Positions 17,002 through 26,860 are shown, counted from the first letter of the stretch. The stretch: 48,033 nucleotides of DNA from an uncultured Saprospiraceae bacterium (GCA_937942435.1 CALDEM010000036.1:1-48033); one strand, 5' to 3'. Numbers and translations are program-made. The notes: generated by a model not told the origin, from the sequence alone.

Positions 17002-17083
17002 TTTTGATGTTTTATGTTTTGCATGAATAGCACACTGAAAGTAAACCAAACGGAGGGATTATAGTTGTCGCGCGATATACATA

Positions 17084-17386
17084 TTACCTATAGATCGTTA
17101 ACTGTTCCTCCAGCTTTATACAAGCATGATGCTCTGGATCCGTCACCGGCGCAGTTCTGATGATATAATCACAGATATTCCAGAGCGCCCATCCTTCGTG
17201 ATACTTCAACTTTAGGGTGTATGATTCTTTCTCTCTACCATAACCGATTTCCAATTTGGGCAACACATCAAATGCGATCGATCTTATATACAACGGTAAG
17301 TAAGTATTGTCAACCACCTTAATAAAGATAGCTAACATACATCTCCGATCGAAGTCATCGATCTTAACCTTTGTCTTGGTAAACAT
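17084..17386 (-). CDS. Hypothetical protein, 100 residues
   Basis: A compact open frame (MFTKTKVKIDDFDRRCMLAI ... LEEQLTIYR) with balanced amino-acid composition, no signal peptide and no membrane segment. It carries mixed alpha/beta-like patches (YLPLYIRSIAFDVLPKLEIG, YTLKLKYHEGWALWNICDYI). ATG 17386 is preceded by A/T-rich DNA. No family recognised. It lies upstream of the operon at 15904-17001 in the same direction, separated by 82 bp. Confidence 0.55.
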   Translation of the reverse strand: MFTKTKVKIDDFDRRCMLAIFIKVVDNTYLPLYIRSIAFDVLPKLEIGYGREKESYTLKLKYHEGWALWNICDYIIRTAPVTDPEHHACIKLEEQLTIYR

Positions 17387-17425
17387 GCTTCAAATGTAAA
17401 CATCTTAGACTAAGAAGATACTACA

Positions 17426-17509
17426 TCACGGAATCATGACTTTTTTAACAATCTGATCTGTTTGATTGCTGAGACGGACCAGCAGCATCCCTTTCTTAAG
17501 TAAGCTTTA
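17426..17509 (-). pseudogene. Orphan remnant of a T9SS type A C-terminal sorting domain
   Basis: On the minus strand the frame reads SLLKKGMLLVRLSNQTDQIV then KKVMIP and TGA (17426-17428). This matches the last 25 or so residues of type A T9SS (Por) sorting domains: L-x-x-G-x-Y-x-V-(R/K)-L-x-x-(G/N)...K-K-hydrophobic. A TAA at 17507-17509 cuts it off upstream, and the preceding sequence is the leader of the divergent gene. A leftover end of a deleted secreted-protein gene is the simplest reading. Confidence 0.5.
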
Positions 17510-17558
17510 CGATTATCAATAATTTAAAGTTCTTAAATTGCAATCAAGTGCTCGTGCT

Positions 17559-17891
17559 ATGATTAATCTACATGACAAAAAATTCAAAACCTTAGCTAAC
17601 TCTGACAATGGCGAGGTGAGCGAAGACACTATATTTCACTATCGTCAGAAAGGGAAGGTGATCTGGGCGACTTATGAAGGAGGAGAAGTACTCTTTGGTA
17701 CACTAAGCGGAAGTATAGACGACAACAAGTTGCAGTTCTCCTATCAACACCAAAATCAAGAAAGCGTATTTATGACAGGTCATTGTAAGACCGTTATTAA
17801 GATAAGGAATGGTAAGATCTTACTACATGAGACTTGGCAATGGACCTCTGGTGATCAGTCGAAAGGAACATCAACATTAATCGAAGTCTAA
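17559..17891 (+). CDS. Small conserved protein of the kind annotated 'N-acetylglutamate synthase'
   Basis: 110 residues from ATG 17559 (MINLHDKKFKTLANSDNGEV); an in-frame TTG at 17538 would add 7 residues with no support. The sequence follows a family common in Bacteroidota and Firmicutes: NSxNGExSxxTIFHYxQxG near the start, Y-x-G-G-x-V-x-x-G-x-L-x-G in the middle and L-H-E-x-W-Q-W-T-S-G-D-x-S-x-G at the end. Public databases often name it N-acetylglutamate synthase, but it has no GNAT acetyl-CoA loop and I consider that name unreliable. A small beta-barrel-like fold is likely. It converges on the GH3-like gene, 6 bp between stops. Confidence 0.8.
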   Translation: MINLHDKKFKTLANSDNGEVSEDTIFHYRQKGKVIWATYEGGEVLFGTLSGSIDDNKLQFSYQHQNQESVFMTGHCKTVIKIRNGKILLHETWQWTSGDQSKGTSTLIEV

Positions 17892-17897
17892 AACCGT

Positions 17898-19391
17898 CTA
17901 CTTTATAACTGGAGCCAATTGTGCGGCTAGCTTTCTATCGTTACTCAGTCTTGGCACTTTGTTTTGTCCACCCAACTTACCTTGATTTTTCATATAGTTT
18001 CTAAACGTATCTGTCGGCATTGATCTAATGACTAGTCTTTGAAGGATATTGCCTGCGATCAGGTCATCATAGTAAGCGTTTTGTTTTCTAAGTTGGTTGT
18101 CCAACTCTTCTGAGAACTTTACAACATCAGTGGGCTTTTGCTCCCACTCTACAAACCATTCATGGTATGGTTGTTCGCTGCCAGTTGGTGTGACTTGAGG
18201 CGCTACCGTATATTCTCGTACGGTAGCATTGTATTTTGCGCAAGCTTCTAACATCGCTTGCTCTACTTCTTTGCCTATGACATGTTCACCAAAGGCAGAG
18301 ATAAAATGCTTCACCCTACCAGACACGACAACGCGATAAGGATCAAGACTCACAAAGCGGACGGTATCTCCAAGATTGTAAGCCCACAAGCCAGCGTTAT
18401 TGCTCAGGATGAGCACATAGTCTTTTTCTAATTGCACATCTTGAAGCCCTACTCTCTTGGCATCACTTTTAGAAAAATCTTCCAAAGCAACAAATTCAAA
18501 ATAGATGCCAGAGTTTGTATTAAGCAAGAGGCCATTGTTTTCTAAAGTATCTTGATATGCCAAAAAACCTTCGGACGCCGGATATAGCTCTACACTGTCG
18601 ATACTCTTTCCAATCAAGCTTTCAATCGTATCTCGATATGGCTCATAATTAACGCCTCCATACATGAATACTGACAGATTAGGAAACACATCGATGATCT
18701 TCTTCTTTCCTGTAGCATCCAACATCCTTTCAAAGTACATCTGTACCCAAGGAGGGATCCCACTGATCAGTCTAAGATCTTCAGATCTCGTCTCATCTAC
18801 TATCTTGTCCACCTTAGCTTCCCAGTCGTCCATACAATTCGTCTGATAGGATGGCAGCTGGTTACCTTTGATCCAAGATGGGATCTCATGATTGACTATA
18901 CCCGATAGTCGACCGGTAGCCACTCCAGCTGTATCCGTCAAAGTTGGAGATCCAGACAAGAACATAACCTTCCCATCGAAGATTTTAGAATTCTTCCCAT
19001 GACTGGCAAAAGTCATAAGGGCCTTACGCGCAGTGCCTATGTGGTTAGGCATGCTATCCTCAGTGATCGGTATATACTTTATGCCTGAAGTCGTACCGCT
19101 GGTCTTGGCATAATATTTTGGTCTGCCAGGCCATAGCACATTATCCTCACCAGATACTTGCTGATCAAAGTAATCTTTTAGCCCTTCATAATCATTGATG
19201 GGCACTAATCTTCTGAAGTCCTCTTCTGTCGTAATCGAAGAAAAATTATAATCTCTCCCAAACTTCGTCTTGCGACCCGCCTTGATCAATTGTTGAAATA
19301 TTCGGTTCTGATCGATCAGGGCATTTTGACGCTCACGCTTGACTTGCTTGGCTATATAAGATGCATAAGGGCGTACGATAAGCGACTTCAT
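17898..19391 (-). CDS. GH3 auxin-responsive promoter-family adenylate-forming enzyme
   Basis: 497 residues, a usual length for bacterial GH3-domain proteins. Seen: TKFGRDYNFSSITTEEDF (about 43-60), the phosphate-binding loop YYAKTSGTTSGIKYIPITED (about 93-112, the ANL-superfamily P-loop), LYPASEGFLAYQ (about 275) with the acidic nucleotide motif, and YNLGDTVRFVSLDPYRVVVSGRVKHFISAFGEHV (about 345-378), where R-x-K and the GEHV turn close the site. GH3 enzymes activate a carboxylate with ATP and couple it to an amine, usually an amino acid. In bacteria the substrate is mostly unknown. No signal peptide, so cytoplasmic. Stand-alone orientation towards the lipoprotein gene upstream. Confidence 0.92.
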   Translation of the reverse strand: MKSLIVRPYASYIAKQVKRERQNALIDQNRIFQQLIKAGRKTKFGRDYNFSSITTEEDFRRLVPINDYEGLKDYFDQQVSGEDNVLWPGRPKYYAKTSGTTSGIKYIPITEDSMPNHIGTARKALMTFASHGKNSKIFDGKVMFLSGSPTLTDTAGVATGRLSGIVNHEIPSWIKGNQLPSYQTNCMDDWEAKVDKIVDETRSEDLRLISGIPPWVQMYFERMLDATGKKKIIDVFPNLSVFMYGGVNYEPYRDTIESLIGKSIDSVELYPASEGFLAYQDTLENNGLLLNTNSGIYFEFVALEDFSKSDAKRVGLQDVQLEKDYVLILSNNAGLWAYNLGDTVRFVSLDPYRVVVSGRVKHFISAFGEHVIGKEVEQAMLEACAKYNATVREYTVAPQVTPTGSEQPYHEWFVEWEQKPTDVVKFSEELDNQLRKQNAYYDDLIAGNILQRLVIRSMPTDTFRNYMKNQGKLGGQNKVPRLSNDRKLAAQLAPVIK

Positions 19392-19437
19392 ATAAATATG
19401 ATACTTCTGGTAATGCTGAAGAGACTAATTTATAATT

Positions 19438-19875
19438 TTACTTATCTAAGTCAGGGGCTGACAATGGTAATTTTTCACCGCTCTTCAGAATTTCTACTCC
19501 TTTTGCAAAAAGTCTATGATACTTATCTTCTGTCATACCAGTCGCAATGTCAGTAGAGATTCTTCTTTTGGAGATCACGGTTACCTCAATTTTGCCATCT
19601 CCTATACTTTCGAGCCAAGTGCCCATTACTGATCCATAGGACACAAGGTTCATACCTTTACTCGTGAGCATATATCCTTCTTCTTTGTACTCTTCGATTG
19701 CATCTGCTCCTCCCCAGCGAAATGATTTTTTTGCTAAAGTCCAGGCATCATCCATGCCTACATCATAAATCTCAACGGTACCTTTACCTTGCTCTTTTGC
19801 TTCAATAACATTATTAAGTGTACTGCACCCCGACATCAAAAAAGCTGTTGCAATTGCTAATATTAAGATTCTCAT
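19438..19875 (-). CDS. Small lipoprotein (DUF3568-like)
   Basis: 145 residues with a lipobox LMSGC (C17) after a short hydrophobic signal. The mature part has the layout of small lipoproteins of DUF3568 type: GTVEIYDVGMDDAWTLAKKS, then EEGYMLTSKGMNLVSYGSVMGT, GKIEVTVISKR and a helical end DKYHRLFAKGVEIL. Function unknown; a membrane-linked structural or assembly role is a guess. It lies 45 bp downstream of hscA on the same strand. Confidence 0.75.
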   Translation of the reverse strand: MRILILAIATAFLMSGCSTLNNVIEAKEQGKGTVEIYDVGMDDAWTLAKKSFRWGGADAIEEYKEEGYMLTSKGMNLVSYGSVMGTWLESIGDGKIEVTVISKRRISTDIATGMTEDKYHRLFAKGVEILKSGEKLPLSAPDLDK

Positions 19876-19920
19876 TTTTTGTATTTGACTTGTAATTCAG
19901 TTTCTTGATAAGCCTTGGTT

Positions 19921-21780
19921 TTATATATCCTTCCCTTTAAGGGCTTCAGCAATGTTGACATCCATTACTCGCTCAGCGATAGGCCGACTGTAGTCATTCA
20001 AAGTTTCCATGGCCGCATTGATCTCATCTTTAGAACCCGACTGCTTTTGAGTTTCTAATTGTGAGACCAATTTTTCTAATTGTAGGTGTTCGTCAGTAGA
20101 TATATGATCTTTGTTTTGCGTAAGAAACTTGTGACTATGAAGGATTACATTCTGCGCCTCAGTCTGTGCTTCAATAAGTGAGCGCTTCTCCATGTCGGAC
20201 TGAGCATTCTGTATCGAGGACATCAGCATGAGGGCCATTTCTTCTTCTGAGATGCCGTATTGAGATTTGATCTCAACTTCTGTTTCTATGTTGGATCGAA
20301 GTTCGCTTGCCTTTACCCTTAAGATACCATCTGCATCTAAGATAAACTTGATATCAATCTTAGGCATACCAGCCGCCATCGGTGGTATACCAGAAAGTAC
20401 AAACTCTCCAAGCTTACGATTGTCTGTTACAAGATCACGCTCGCCTTGAAAGACAGCAACCTTTAGATTGGCCTGACCATCTACAGAAGTTGTATACTGA
20501 CGACCTGCCCTTGAAGGAACCTTGCTGTTACGAGGTATGATTGTGTCCATCAATCCTCCGATCGTCTCGATACCAAGAGATAAGGGAGTGATATCAAGAA
20601 GTAGCATGTCTTTACGATTTCCCGCAAGGATATCTGCTTGTACGGCTGCACCGAGCGCTACGGCTTGATCAGGGTCAACTGTATCGTTTACTTCTTTTTT
20701 AAAAAAATCAGATACCAATCTTTTTACGATTGGAGTTTTTGTCGAACCTCCAACCAGGATCACTTGGTCTATATCTTCTATCTTTTTGTCCGCATCTTTA
20801 AGACAACTTCTCGAAAGATCTAATGTTTTTTCTAAAAGAGGGGTAATCAATTTTTCAAATTGATCTTTCGATATTTCTAAATTATAGTCTCCTACTTTTT
20901 TAGAAAAACTATCTGAACTGCTCAACGATTTTTTTGCTTCTTCAGCAGATAACCTAAGCGCTTGCACAAAGTTCTTATCCTCAAGATTCGCTGGAGAGAT
21001 GCTCAACGCATCTTTCCAATAAGCTATAATCGCTTCATCAAAATCATCTCCTCCTAAAAAAGTATCTCCGTTAGTCGCCAATACTTCAAATACGCCATCT
21101 TCTATCATCAAGATAGATATGTCAAAAGTCCCTCCTCCAAGGTCGTACACCACAATTACTTCGCTATCAGATCTCGAAGTCCCGATATCATAGGCAAGGC
21201 TCGCCGCAGTGGGTTCATTGACTATGCGCAAGACATCCAGGCCTGCCAACTTTCCTGCATCACGTGTCGCTTGTCGCTGAGAATCATTGAAGTAAGCGGG
21301 CACTGTAATCACAGCTTTAGAAACTGCCTTGCTGAGGTGCTTAGAAGCAACGTCCTTGAGTTCTTTTAAGATCTCGGCTGAAAGCTCGATTGGCGAGTAA
21401 AACTTGTCGCCAACTTGGATCTTTACCAATCCGCCCTCATCATTATCTATGATCTTATAACCAAGTCTTTGGCTAACATCCGTCAGGTCGTCGTACGACT
21501 TGCCCAATAATCGTTTAACCGAGTAGACAGTTCGTTCTGGTTGATTGACTAATTGTTCAGCAGCTTGCTCACCAATAACGATACTTTCTTCGGAGGCAAA
21601 ATGTATGATAGAAGGCACAAGACTAGAAGACCCACCGGTCTTCTTTATCGTCACTGGCTTACCATCTTTGATATAAGCCACTAAGCTGTTAGTAGTACCC
21701 AGATCAATCCCGATGATCACTTCATCTTGCTCCTCTCTGCCTACAGTACCATCTTTAAGATTAATCGAGATTTTAGCCAT
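19921..21780 (-). CDS. hscA: HscA-like Hsp70 chaperone for Fe-S cluster assembly
   Basis: 619 residues, close to HscA (616 in E. coli) and shorter than most DnaK proteins. The ATPase domain shows [18 protein letters not shown] (about 23-40), [20 protein letters not shown] (about 158-177), [19 protein letters not shown] (about 208-226) and [17 protein letters not shown] (about 340-356). [13 protein letters not shown] after the first loop fits HscA (VKRLMGRSxxDI) better than DnaK (xKRxIGRKF). HscA works with HscB and IscU to load Fe-S clusters, here without hscB or isc genes nearby. The start codon at 21780 and the divergent transporter gene are only a few bases apart. DnaK-like paralogue is the alternative. 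Confidence 0.8.
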   Translation of the reverse strand: MAKISINLKDGTVGREEQDEVIIGIDLGTTNSLVAYIKDGKPVTIKKTGGSSSLVPSIIHFASEESIVIGEQAAEQLVNQPERTVYSVKRLLGKSYDDLTDVSQRLGYKIIDNDEGGLVKIQVGDKFYSPIELSAEILKELKDVASKHLSKAVSKAVITVPAYFNDSQRQATRDAGKLAGLDVLRIVNEPTAASLAYDIGTSRSDSEVIVVYDLGGGTFDISILMIEDGVFEVLATNGDTFLGGDDFDEAIIAYWKDALSISPANLEDKNFVQALRLSAEEAKKSLSSSDSFSKKVGDYNLEISKDQFEKLITPLLEKTLDLSRSCLKDADKKIEDIDQVILVGGSTKTPIVKRLVSDFFKKEVNDTVDPDQAVALGAAVQADILAGNRKDMLLLDITPLSLGIETIGGLMDTIIPRNSKVPSRAGRQYTTSVDGQANLKVAVFQGERDLVTDNRKLGEFVLSGIPPMAAGMPKIDIKFILDADGILRVKASELRSNIETEVEIKSQYGISEEEMALMLMSSIQNAQSDMEKRSLIEAQTEAQNVILHSHKFLTQNKDHISTDEHLQLEKLVSQLETQKQSGSKDEINAAMETLNDYSRPIAERVMDVNIAEALKGKDI

Positions 21781-21857
21781 CTATGCGTTTGTTAATTTAT
21801 AAGAATGTGAACCATATTGCCTTGAGACTTTTTGTATGTTCGCTCTTACGATATGTT

Positions 21858-22646
21858 ATGATCAACGACATTCTCAATAATAAAGTCAATCGTCTATTTT
21901 TTGTTTTAGCCGGTGTATTCATCACTAATGCTTTAGTGGCTGAATTTATGGGTGTAAAGATATTCTCTTTCGAAGAAAGCTTGGGATTTGACTCTATGAA
22001 TTGGACAATTTTAGGTGTCAAAGACCTTGGGTTCAATCTTTCAGCTGGAGTTCTCTTATGGCCTGTTGTATTTGTTATGACAGATATCATCAACGAATAC
22101 TTCGGAAAACGAGGCGTGAAGATGCTATCCAACTTTACCGTTCTATTGATCCTGTACGCCTTCGTGATGATTTACTTTGCTATCTCATTAGCGCCTAACG
22201 AATGGTGGCAGAGCGAAAGCGGACGATTAACTGCCGATCCTTCTTCACATATAGCAGATATGGATCTCGCCTTTCGGAAAATATTTGGTCAAGGACTATG
22301 GATCATTGTGGGAAGCTTAGTGGCATTCTTGGTAGGACAGGTCGTCGATGTCTTGACCTTTCATAAGATTAAAAAGATAACTGGCGAGAAGAAGGTCTGG
22401 CTGCGTGCAACGGGTTCGACACTGGTTTCGCAGTTCATAGATAGCTTTGTGGTCCTCTTCATTGCCTTTTACATAGGGGCAGATTGGGATATCGTAAGAG
22501 TTTTAGCAATTGGACTTGTTAACTACATTTATAAATTTGGCTTGGCTATTCTTCTTACTCCAGTCATTTATCTGGCACATCATTGGATCGACAACTACTT
22601 GGGGCATGAAAAAGCAGAACAATTAAAAGCTGAGGCGGCGTTATAG
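21858..22646 (+). CDS. Queuosine precursor transporter (YhhQ/VUT family)
   Basis: 262 residues from ATG 21858; an upstream ATG at 21783 in the same frame would add 25 residues that do not look like a transporter. Several hydrophobic segments are clear: RLFFVLAGVFITNALVAEFM, NLSAGVLLWPVVFVMTDIIN, FTVLLILYAFVMIYFAI, GLWIIVGSLVAFLVGQVVDV and FIDSFVVLFIAFYIGADW. The motifs TDIINEYFGKRG and GSTLVSQFIDSFVV are characteristic of COG1738. The family imports queuine-pathway precursors such as preQ0 or preQ1 across the inner membrane. It is divergent from hscA and followed 26 bp later by ctlX. Confidence 0.9.
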   Translation: MINDILNNKVNRLFFVLAGVFITNALVAEFMGVKIFSFEESLGFDSMNWTILGVKDLGFNLSAGVLLWPVVFVMTDIINEYFGKRGVKMLSNFTVLLILYAFVMIYFAISLAPNEWWQSESGRLTADPSSHIADMDLAFRKIFGQGLWIIVGSLVAFLVGQVVDVLTFHKIKKITGEKKVWLRATGSTLVSQFIDSFVVLFIAFYIGADWDIVRVLAIGLVNYIYKFGLAILLTPVIYLAHHWIDNYLGHEKAEQLKAEAAL

Positions 22647-22672
22647 TACCTTATCATTATCAAACTTGCAAC

Positions 22673-23605
22673 ATGACTATAGAACAATCAACTGACACTA
22701 TCTTAATGGTTAGACCTGCCAACTTCGGATTTAATACTGAAACGGCCGACAATAATGTCTTTCAAGATGATGATACAGAGTTAAGTATCGATGAGATAAA
22801 AGATCGAGCTAAAAAGGAGTTTGATGACATGGTCACTTTGCTTGAATCTCATGGAGTACATATCATAGTAATCGAGGATACCAATCAGCCAGCTAAGACT
22901 GATGCCATATTTCCTAATAACTGGATCACTACTCATAAGGACGGAAGCATCTACACTTTTCCGATGTATAGCCCCAATCGCAGGTTAGAGCGGCGTGCTG
23001 ATATTATTGATACGTTATCAGAAAAATATAAGGTGGTGACTAATGACTCTTTCTTATCCTACGAATCATCAGAGCAATACCTAGAAGGCACTGGCAGTAT
23101 GATCTTGGATCGACCTAATAAAATCATTTATGCTTGCTATAGTGTGCGCACTGACAAAGAGGTATTAGCTGCTTATGGAAAGAAACTCGGATATAAAGTG
23201 GTCGGATTTGATGCTGTCGACGGTGATAACGTCCCATACTATCATACCAATGTTATCATGACACTAGGGGAGCATATAGCAGTCCTTTGTACTGAGAGTA
23301 TAGAAGATCTGGATGAAAAGAGAGCAGTCATACAATCTCTTAAAGATACAGGCAAGGAAATAGTCCATATAACAAGAGAGCAAGTCTTAGCTTATGCTGG
23401 CAACATGCTCGAAGTCCAAGGAAATGAGGCTAAAAAATTGATGGTCCTGTCTAAAGCCGCCTATAAATCACTATCAAAAGATCAATTACATATTATTGAA
23501 AATCGTAATAAGATCGTATATTGCAACCTTGAAACAATAGAGAAGTTTGGCGGAGGAAGCGCACGCTGTATGATAGCCGAAATATTCCTCCCAAAGGATA
23601 TCTAA
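22673..23605 (+). CDS. ctlX: Arginine-deiminase-related hydrolase, CtlX type
   Basis: 310 residues. The amidinotransferase/pentein fold is indicated by FPNNWITTHKDGSIYTFPMY (about 80-99) and catalytic residues in the expected places: E138 in YLEGTGSM, H191 in YYHTNVIM and C299 in GGGSARCMIAE. CtlX-type proteins (citrulline utilisation hydrolase) act on citrulline-like guanidino or ureido compounds; the exact substrate here is inferred only from family. Cytoplasmic. It follows the transporter gene by 26 bp and may be co-transcribed with it, though the two functions are not obviously linked. No arginine or ornithine genes are adjacent. Confidence 0.88.
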   Translation: MTIEQSTDTILMVRPANFGFNTETADNNVFQDDDTELSIDEIKDRAKKEFDDMVTLLESHGVHIIVIEDTNQPAKTDAIFPNNWITTHKDGSIYTFPMYSPNRRLERRADIIDTLSEKYKVVTNDSFLSYESSEQYLEGTGSMILDRPNKIIYACYSVRTDKEVLAAYGKKLGYKVVGFDAVDGDNVPYYHTNVIMTLGEHIAVLCTESIEDLDEKRAVIQSLKDTGKEIVHITREQVLAYAGNMLEVQGNEAKKLMVLSKAAYKSLSKDQLHIIENRNKIVYCNLETIEKFGGGSARCMIAEIFLPKDI

Positions 23606-23772
23606 GGGTATTTACTTAGATATTTCTACCTATTCCAACCTGAAAGAGTGCTAGATAGACGACATGAAATGTTAAAGTTTGAGAAATCTTTGATATTTGT
23701 AGCTTGATATATCAACATTTCACCGTTTTCATACGTACTTTACTTAGAGTTTACTTTTTTAGTTTTTATACC

Positions 23773-23886
23773 ATGAACATAGTTATTAGATTTTTTAGAA
23801 CTGTCGCACGATGGTTTTCGATCTCTGCAAGGAGAAGGAGACTTTTTTTGGGCGATGAGGAGTACGAGAAGTGGTTAGGCATATAA
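23773..23886 (+). CDS. Small basic ORF, 37 residues, hypothetical
   Basis: From ATG 23773 the product is MNIVIRFFRTVARWFSISAR followed by a run of arginines and ending LFLGDEEYEKWLGI. It has an amphipathic arginine-rich start and an acidic end. A TTG at 23704 in the same frame would add 23 residues. A clear hairpin plus T-rich tract (23960-23990) follows 74 bp downstream, which supports transcription of this stretch but does not prove translation. No family recognised; it may be a real membrane-associated small protein or a chance ORF. Confidence 0.3.
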   Translation: MNIVIRFFRTVARWFSISARRRRLFLGDEEYEKWLGI

Positions 23887-24188
23887 TAGCCTGACCGATG
23901 AATTTCGCTGCAGAAATCTTAAAATCGTACCGTCCCAATGGAACTACCGTATAGCACAAGGCTTGCTTTTATTAGCAGGCCATTGTTGTTTTTAGAGGTA
24001 ATTCTTTAATGTACCCATACCTAAAGTACTTGACGATGTGGACTTAGTTGATTGTCGATTGATAAACCAAAATGTCAATCAAAATCAAAATGGCTCAAGA
24101 TCTAGTAGCAATCTCAAGTTCAAGCAATGGTTTAATTAGCCTTGAACTAAACACTTAGATATTCTAAGCATTTAAGTACCCCATCTGA
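23887..24188. other. Intergenic region, 302 bp, convergent
   Basis: Contains the terminator at 23960-23981 and a weak 5-bp hairpin CTTAG-atatt-CTAAG near 24155-24170. The rest is A/T-rich with no credible ORF or structured RNA that I can name. Confidence 0.4.
23960..23990 (+). terminator. Rho-independent-type terminator
   Basis: GGCTTGCT (23960-23967) pairs with AGCAGGCC (23974-23981) across loop TTTATT, 8 bp with one G-U pair. It is followed by ATTGTTGTTTTT, a T-rich tract. Serves the ctlX / small-ORF direction. Confidence 0.65.
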
Positions 24189-26072
24189 TTATTCTTTCAC
24201 TTCTACTAAGTCAGTCTCGATCAATGATGATACGAGAAACTCTAGCTTAGCTATGCGATCTGATTGTAAATCTGCTGTTGCTTTTATGTCCTCGTTAGTT
24301 TTCATTAACTTGTTTATCATCATTTGTTGATCCTTGATAGCCTCAACTAATAATCCTACTGTCTCTGTATAGTCGATACTGTAAAAACCATCTTCTCCTT
24401 GATTGACTATCTCCGGAACAACTTCTCTTACCTCTTGGGCGATCATACCTATCTGCTCTCCTGTTTCTTTGTCTTCCTTCCAAACATAGCTCACCCCTCT
24501 TAACTGCAACACTCGATCTAAGCTCCCTTTTAATGTTTGAATATCAGTCTTCAAGCGTCGGTCAGAAGAAGACCTTGCGAGCGTACCATCAGATGTGTAT
24601 CGCAGATCCGATGTGCTTGGTAATGGAGGTAACATTTCGATTTTGACTGTACCATTGACATGAAGATCGGCTGTAGGATTGTTTATTCCGATACCGACAT
24701 TGCCATTTTCGATAATTGCTATCTGGGTTTGTCGATTTGATCTGAGGAATAACTTACCTCCTGCACCACTTACGCTGCCCATGACGACATCGTTTTCATC
24801 TCCATCATATCGTATCACTTCATTGAGGACTCCTCCCACTCCTTTCATTAAGACTCGACTGTTACCTGTTGAAGCATTAGCCGCTATGTGTAGATCTGCG
24901 TTGACCCTAAGTATATTATTATTAAACTCTCCATAGACCAAGGCTTGAGTAGAGTCTACACTTGAGTTTGATATAAACAACTTGTTGCTGCCTGTATGAT
25001 TGTATCCAGCAAAGTTACCTAAGAACACATTGCCCGACCTACTGCCTTGGTTTGCAATAGCCAGTGTTCCCGCATTGTGACCTACATAGACAGACGAACT
25101 TATTAACGTATCGAATAGCCCAGCTGCTGTACCTATACAAACACTATGAAATCCTGCCTCACTTGATGAACCTGCTCCATTTCCGATAAAGACTTGGCTC
25201 CCCCCACTTAAGTTAGCCTTACCGGAAGAGCTTCCCATGAAAACATTACTGCTACCGCTTTTATTATTTAGTCCAGCTTCGTTTCCAAAGAAAGAATTAA
25301 AACGGCCGCTTCTATTATTTTTTCCAGATTGAAAACCAAGAAACGAATTGGACAACCCAGAAAAATTCTCGTAGCCGGCTTCATATCCTACAAAGACATT
25401 TTTATCTGCATCATTGCTATATCCGGCAAAAGATCCCAAAAATGTATTGAAGTTGCCGTTATTATCGTAGCCTGCATTATAGCCTAAGCCAACATTCTTC
25501 TCTCCGTTGTCAGCATCTTGCCCGGCTGAGGATCCTATAAAGGTGTTATAATCTCCACTCAGATATTCGCCGGCATAATAGCCCAAGCAAGTATTGTAAT
25601 TTGTTGAATCTATGTTATTTCCGGCACCATACCCGATCAGGATATTATTATCTCCGGCATATAAGCCATCACCAGCTTCATAGCCTATGAAAACATTACT
25701 GTCGCCACTCTCGTTATCTTCCCCTGCATCTTCACCTATAAAGACATTGTATGATCCTGAAGTGTTATCACTTCCTGCGTCTTCACCGATAAAGACGTTT
25801 CGACTCCCTGATATATTATCCTTTCCAGCATCATCACCAATAAAGACATTGGCACGCCCAGTTGTGTTTTCTTTGCCTGCATCGCTACCGATATAGACAT
25901 TGTACATGTGTTGTGTCGTATCCACTTTCTGTCCAGTATTCTTTCCTATATAAAGTGAAGTACTATCTGTGCTCAAATACACCTCTAAAAAGCCCTCGAT
26001 CTGACTCAGCGGATTTTGTGCTTGAAGTGTGCCTATTGCTAATAAGAGGAGGACCGTTAGTGATTGTTTCAT
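24189..26072 (-). CDS. Secreted repeat protein with S74 self-cleaving chaperone domain
   Basis: 627 residues with a signal peptide (about 1-19, LQAQ). From about residue 40 to 330 there are about 14 tandem repeats of 19-22 residues with consensus NVFIGxxAGxxNxSGxxN; some are nearly identical at the DNA level (25690-25860). After a linker containing GKLFLRSN and GNVGIGINNP, the C-terminus carries a peptidase S74 / endosialidase chaperone domain: S503-D504-R-R-L-K508-T-D-I, IGMIAQEVREVVPEIV and YSIDYTETVGLLVEAIKDQ. S74 domains assemble trimers and then cut themselves off just before the serine using a Ser-Lys dyad. The final part is a coiled coil (about 570-627). The repeats recall trimeric beta-roll adhesin heads, so a trimeric surface fibre is likely. 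Confidence 0.88.
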   Translation of the reverse strand: MKQSLTVLLLLAIGTLQAQNPLSQIEGFLEVYLSTDSTSLYIGKNTGQKVDTTQHMYNVYIGSDAGKENTTGRANVFIGDDAGKDNISGSRNVFIGEDAGSDNTSGSYNVFIGEDAGEDNESGDSNVFIGYEAGDGLYAGDNNILIGYGAGNNIDSTNYNTCLGYYAGEYLSGDYNTFIGSSAGQDADNGEKNVGLGYNAGYDNNGNFNTFLGSFAGYSNDADKNVFVGYEAGYENFSGLSNSFLGFQSGKNNRSGRFNSFFGNEAGLNNKSGSSNVFMGSSSGKANLSGGSQVFIGNGAGSSSEAGFHSVCIGTAAGLFDTLISSSVYVGHNAGTLAIANQGSRSGNVFLGNFAGYNHTGSNKLFISNSSVDSTQALVYGEFNNNILRVNADLHIAANASTGNSRVLMKGVGGVLNEVIRYDGDENDVVMGSVSGAGGKLFLRSNRQTQIAIIENGNVGIGINNPTADLHVNGTVKIEMLPPLPSTSDLRYTSDGTLARSSSDRRLKTDIQTLKGSLDRVLQLRGVSYVWKEDKETGEQIGMIAQEVREVVPEIVNQGEDGFYSIDYTETVGLLVEAIKDQQMMINKLMKTNEDIKATADLQSDRIAKLEFLVSSLIETDLVEVKE

Positions 26073-26448
26073 AATTGAAGCTTTTAGTTCTGTTTGCTTC
26101 AGTAAAGATGAGTTTGGAGCAACACCATAACCTATATGAATTCATAGACTTTTTTAATCACCGAGGGATGGTAATCATGACAACTGTACTTGAATAAACT
26201 TGTCAACCTATATCATGAGACCTTACAAAACTCAAGTTCGAGTATCCTACTCAAGTCTTACTGGTTCAAAGAACCTCACATACGAACAAAATAGGTACTA
26301 AGGTGCTTAGGCACTATTTTGACGAAAGTATAAGCCGAGCAAATCGAAGGGTCTCGAACTTCGTCAAGTATTCTATAAGAATAAAGTTCAACTGGTGTAA
26401 ACACCCCGAACATATACACTTAGAACAATAATCATGAAGCACAAAAAA

Positions 26449-26453
<5 letters not shown>
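26073..26453. other. Intergenic region, 381 bp, between ferredoxin and S74 protein
   Basis: Holds the promoter/leader of the S74 gene near 26073-26130, and a composite hairpin at 26288-26320: AAAATAG pairs with CTATTTT, and inside it CTAAG pairs with CTTAG around loop GTG. A small palindrome GGTTC-aaa-GAACC lies at 26269-26281 and two copies of ACTCAAGT occur near 26231 and 26250. No ORF is convincing. The composite hairpin could be a bidirectional terminator or a small RNA. Confidence 0.4.

Positions 26454-26860
<407 letters not shown>

Noticed and set aside
25687..25896. A plus-strand frame with repeats of the form SPASSPIKT.
   Set aside because: It is the complement of the tandem repeats of the S74 protein gene and has no signs of being a gene.
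26269..26281. GGTTC-aaa-GAACC resembled the T-arm of a tRNA.
   Set aside because: The loop is 3 bases instead of 7, and no acceptor or anticodon arm can be placed around it.
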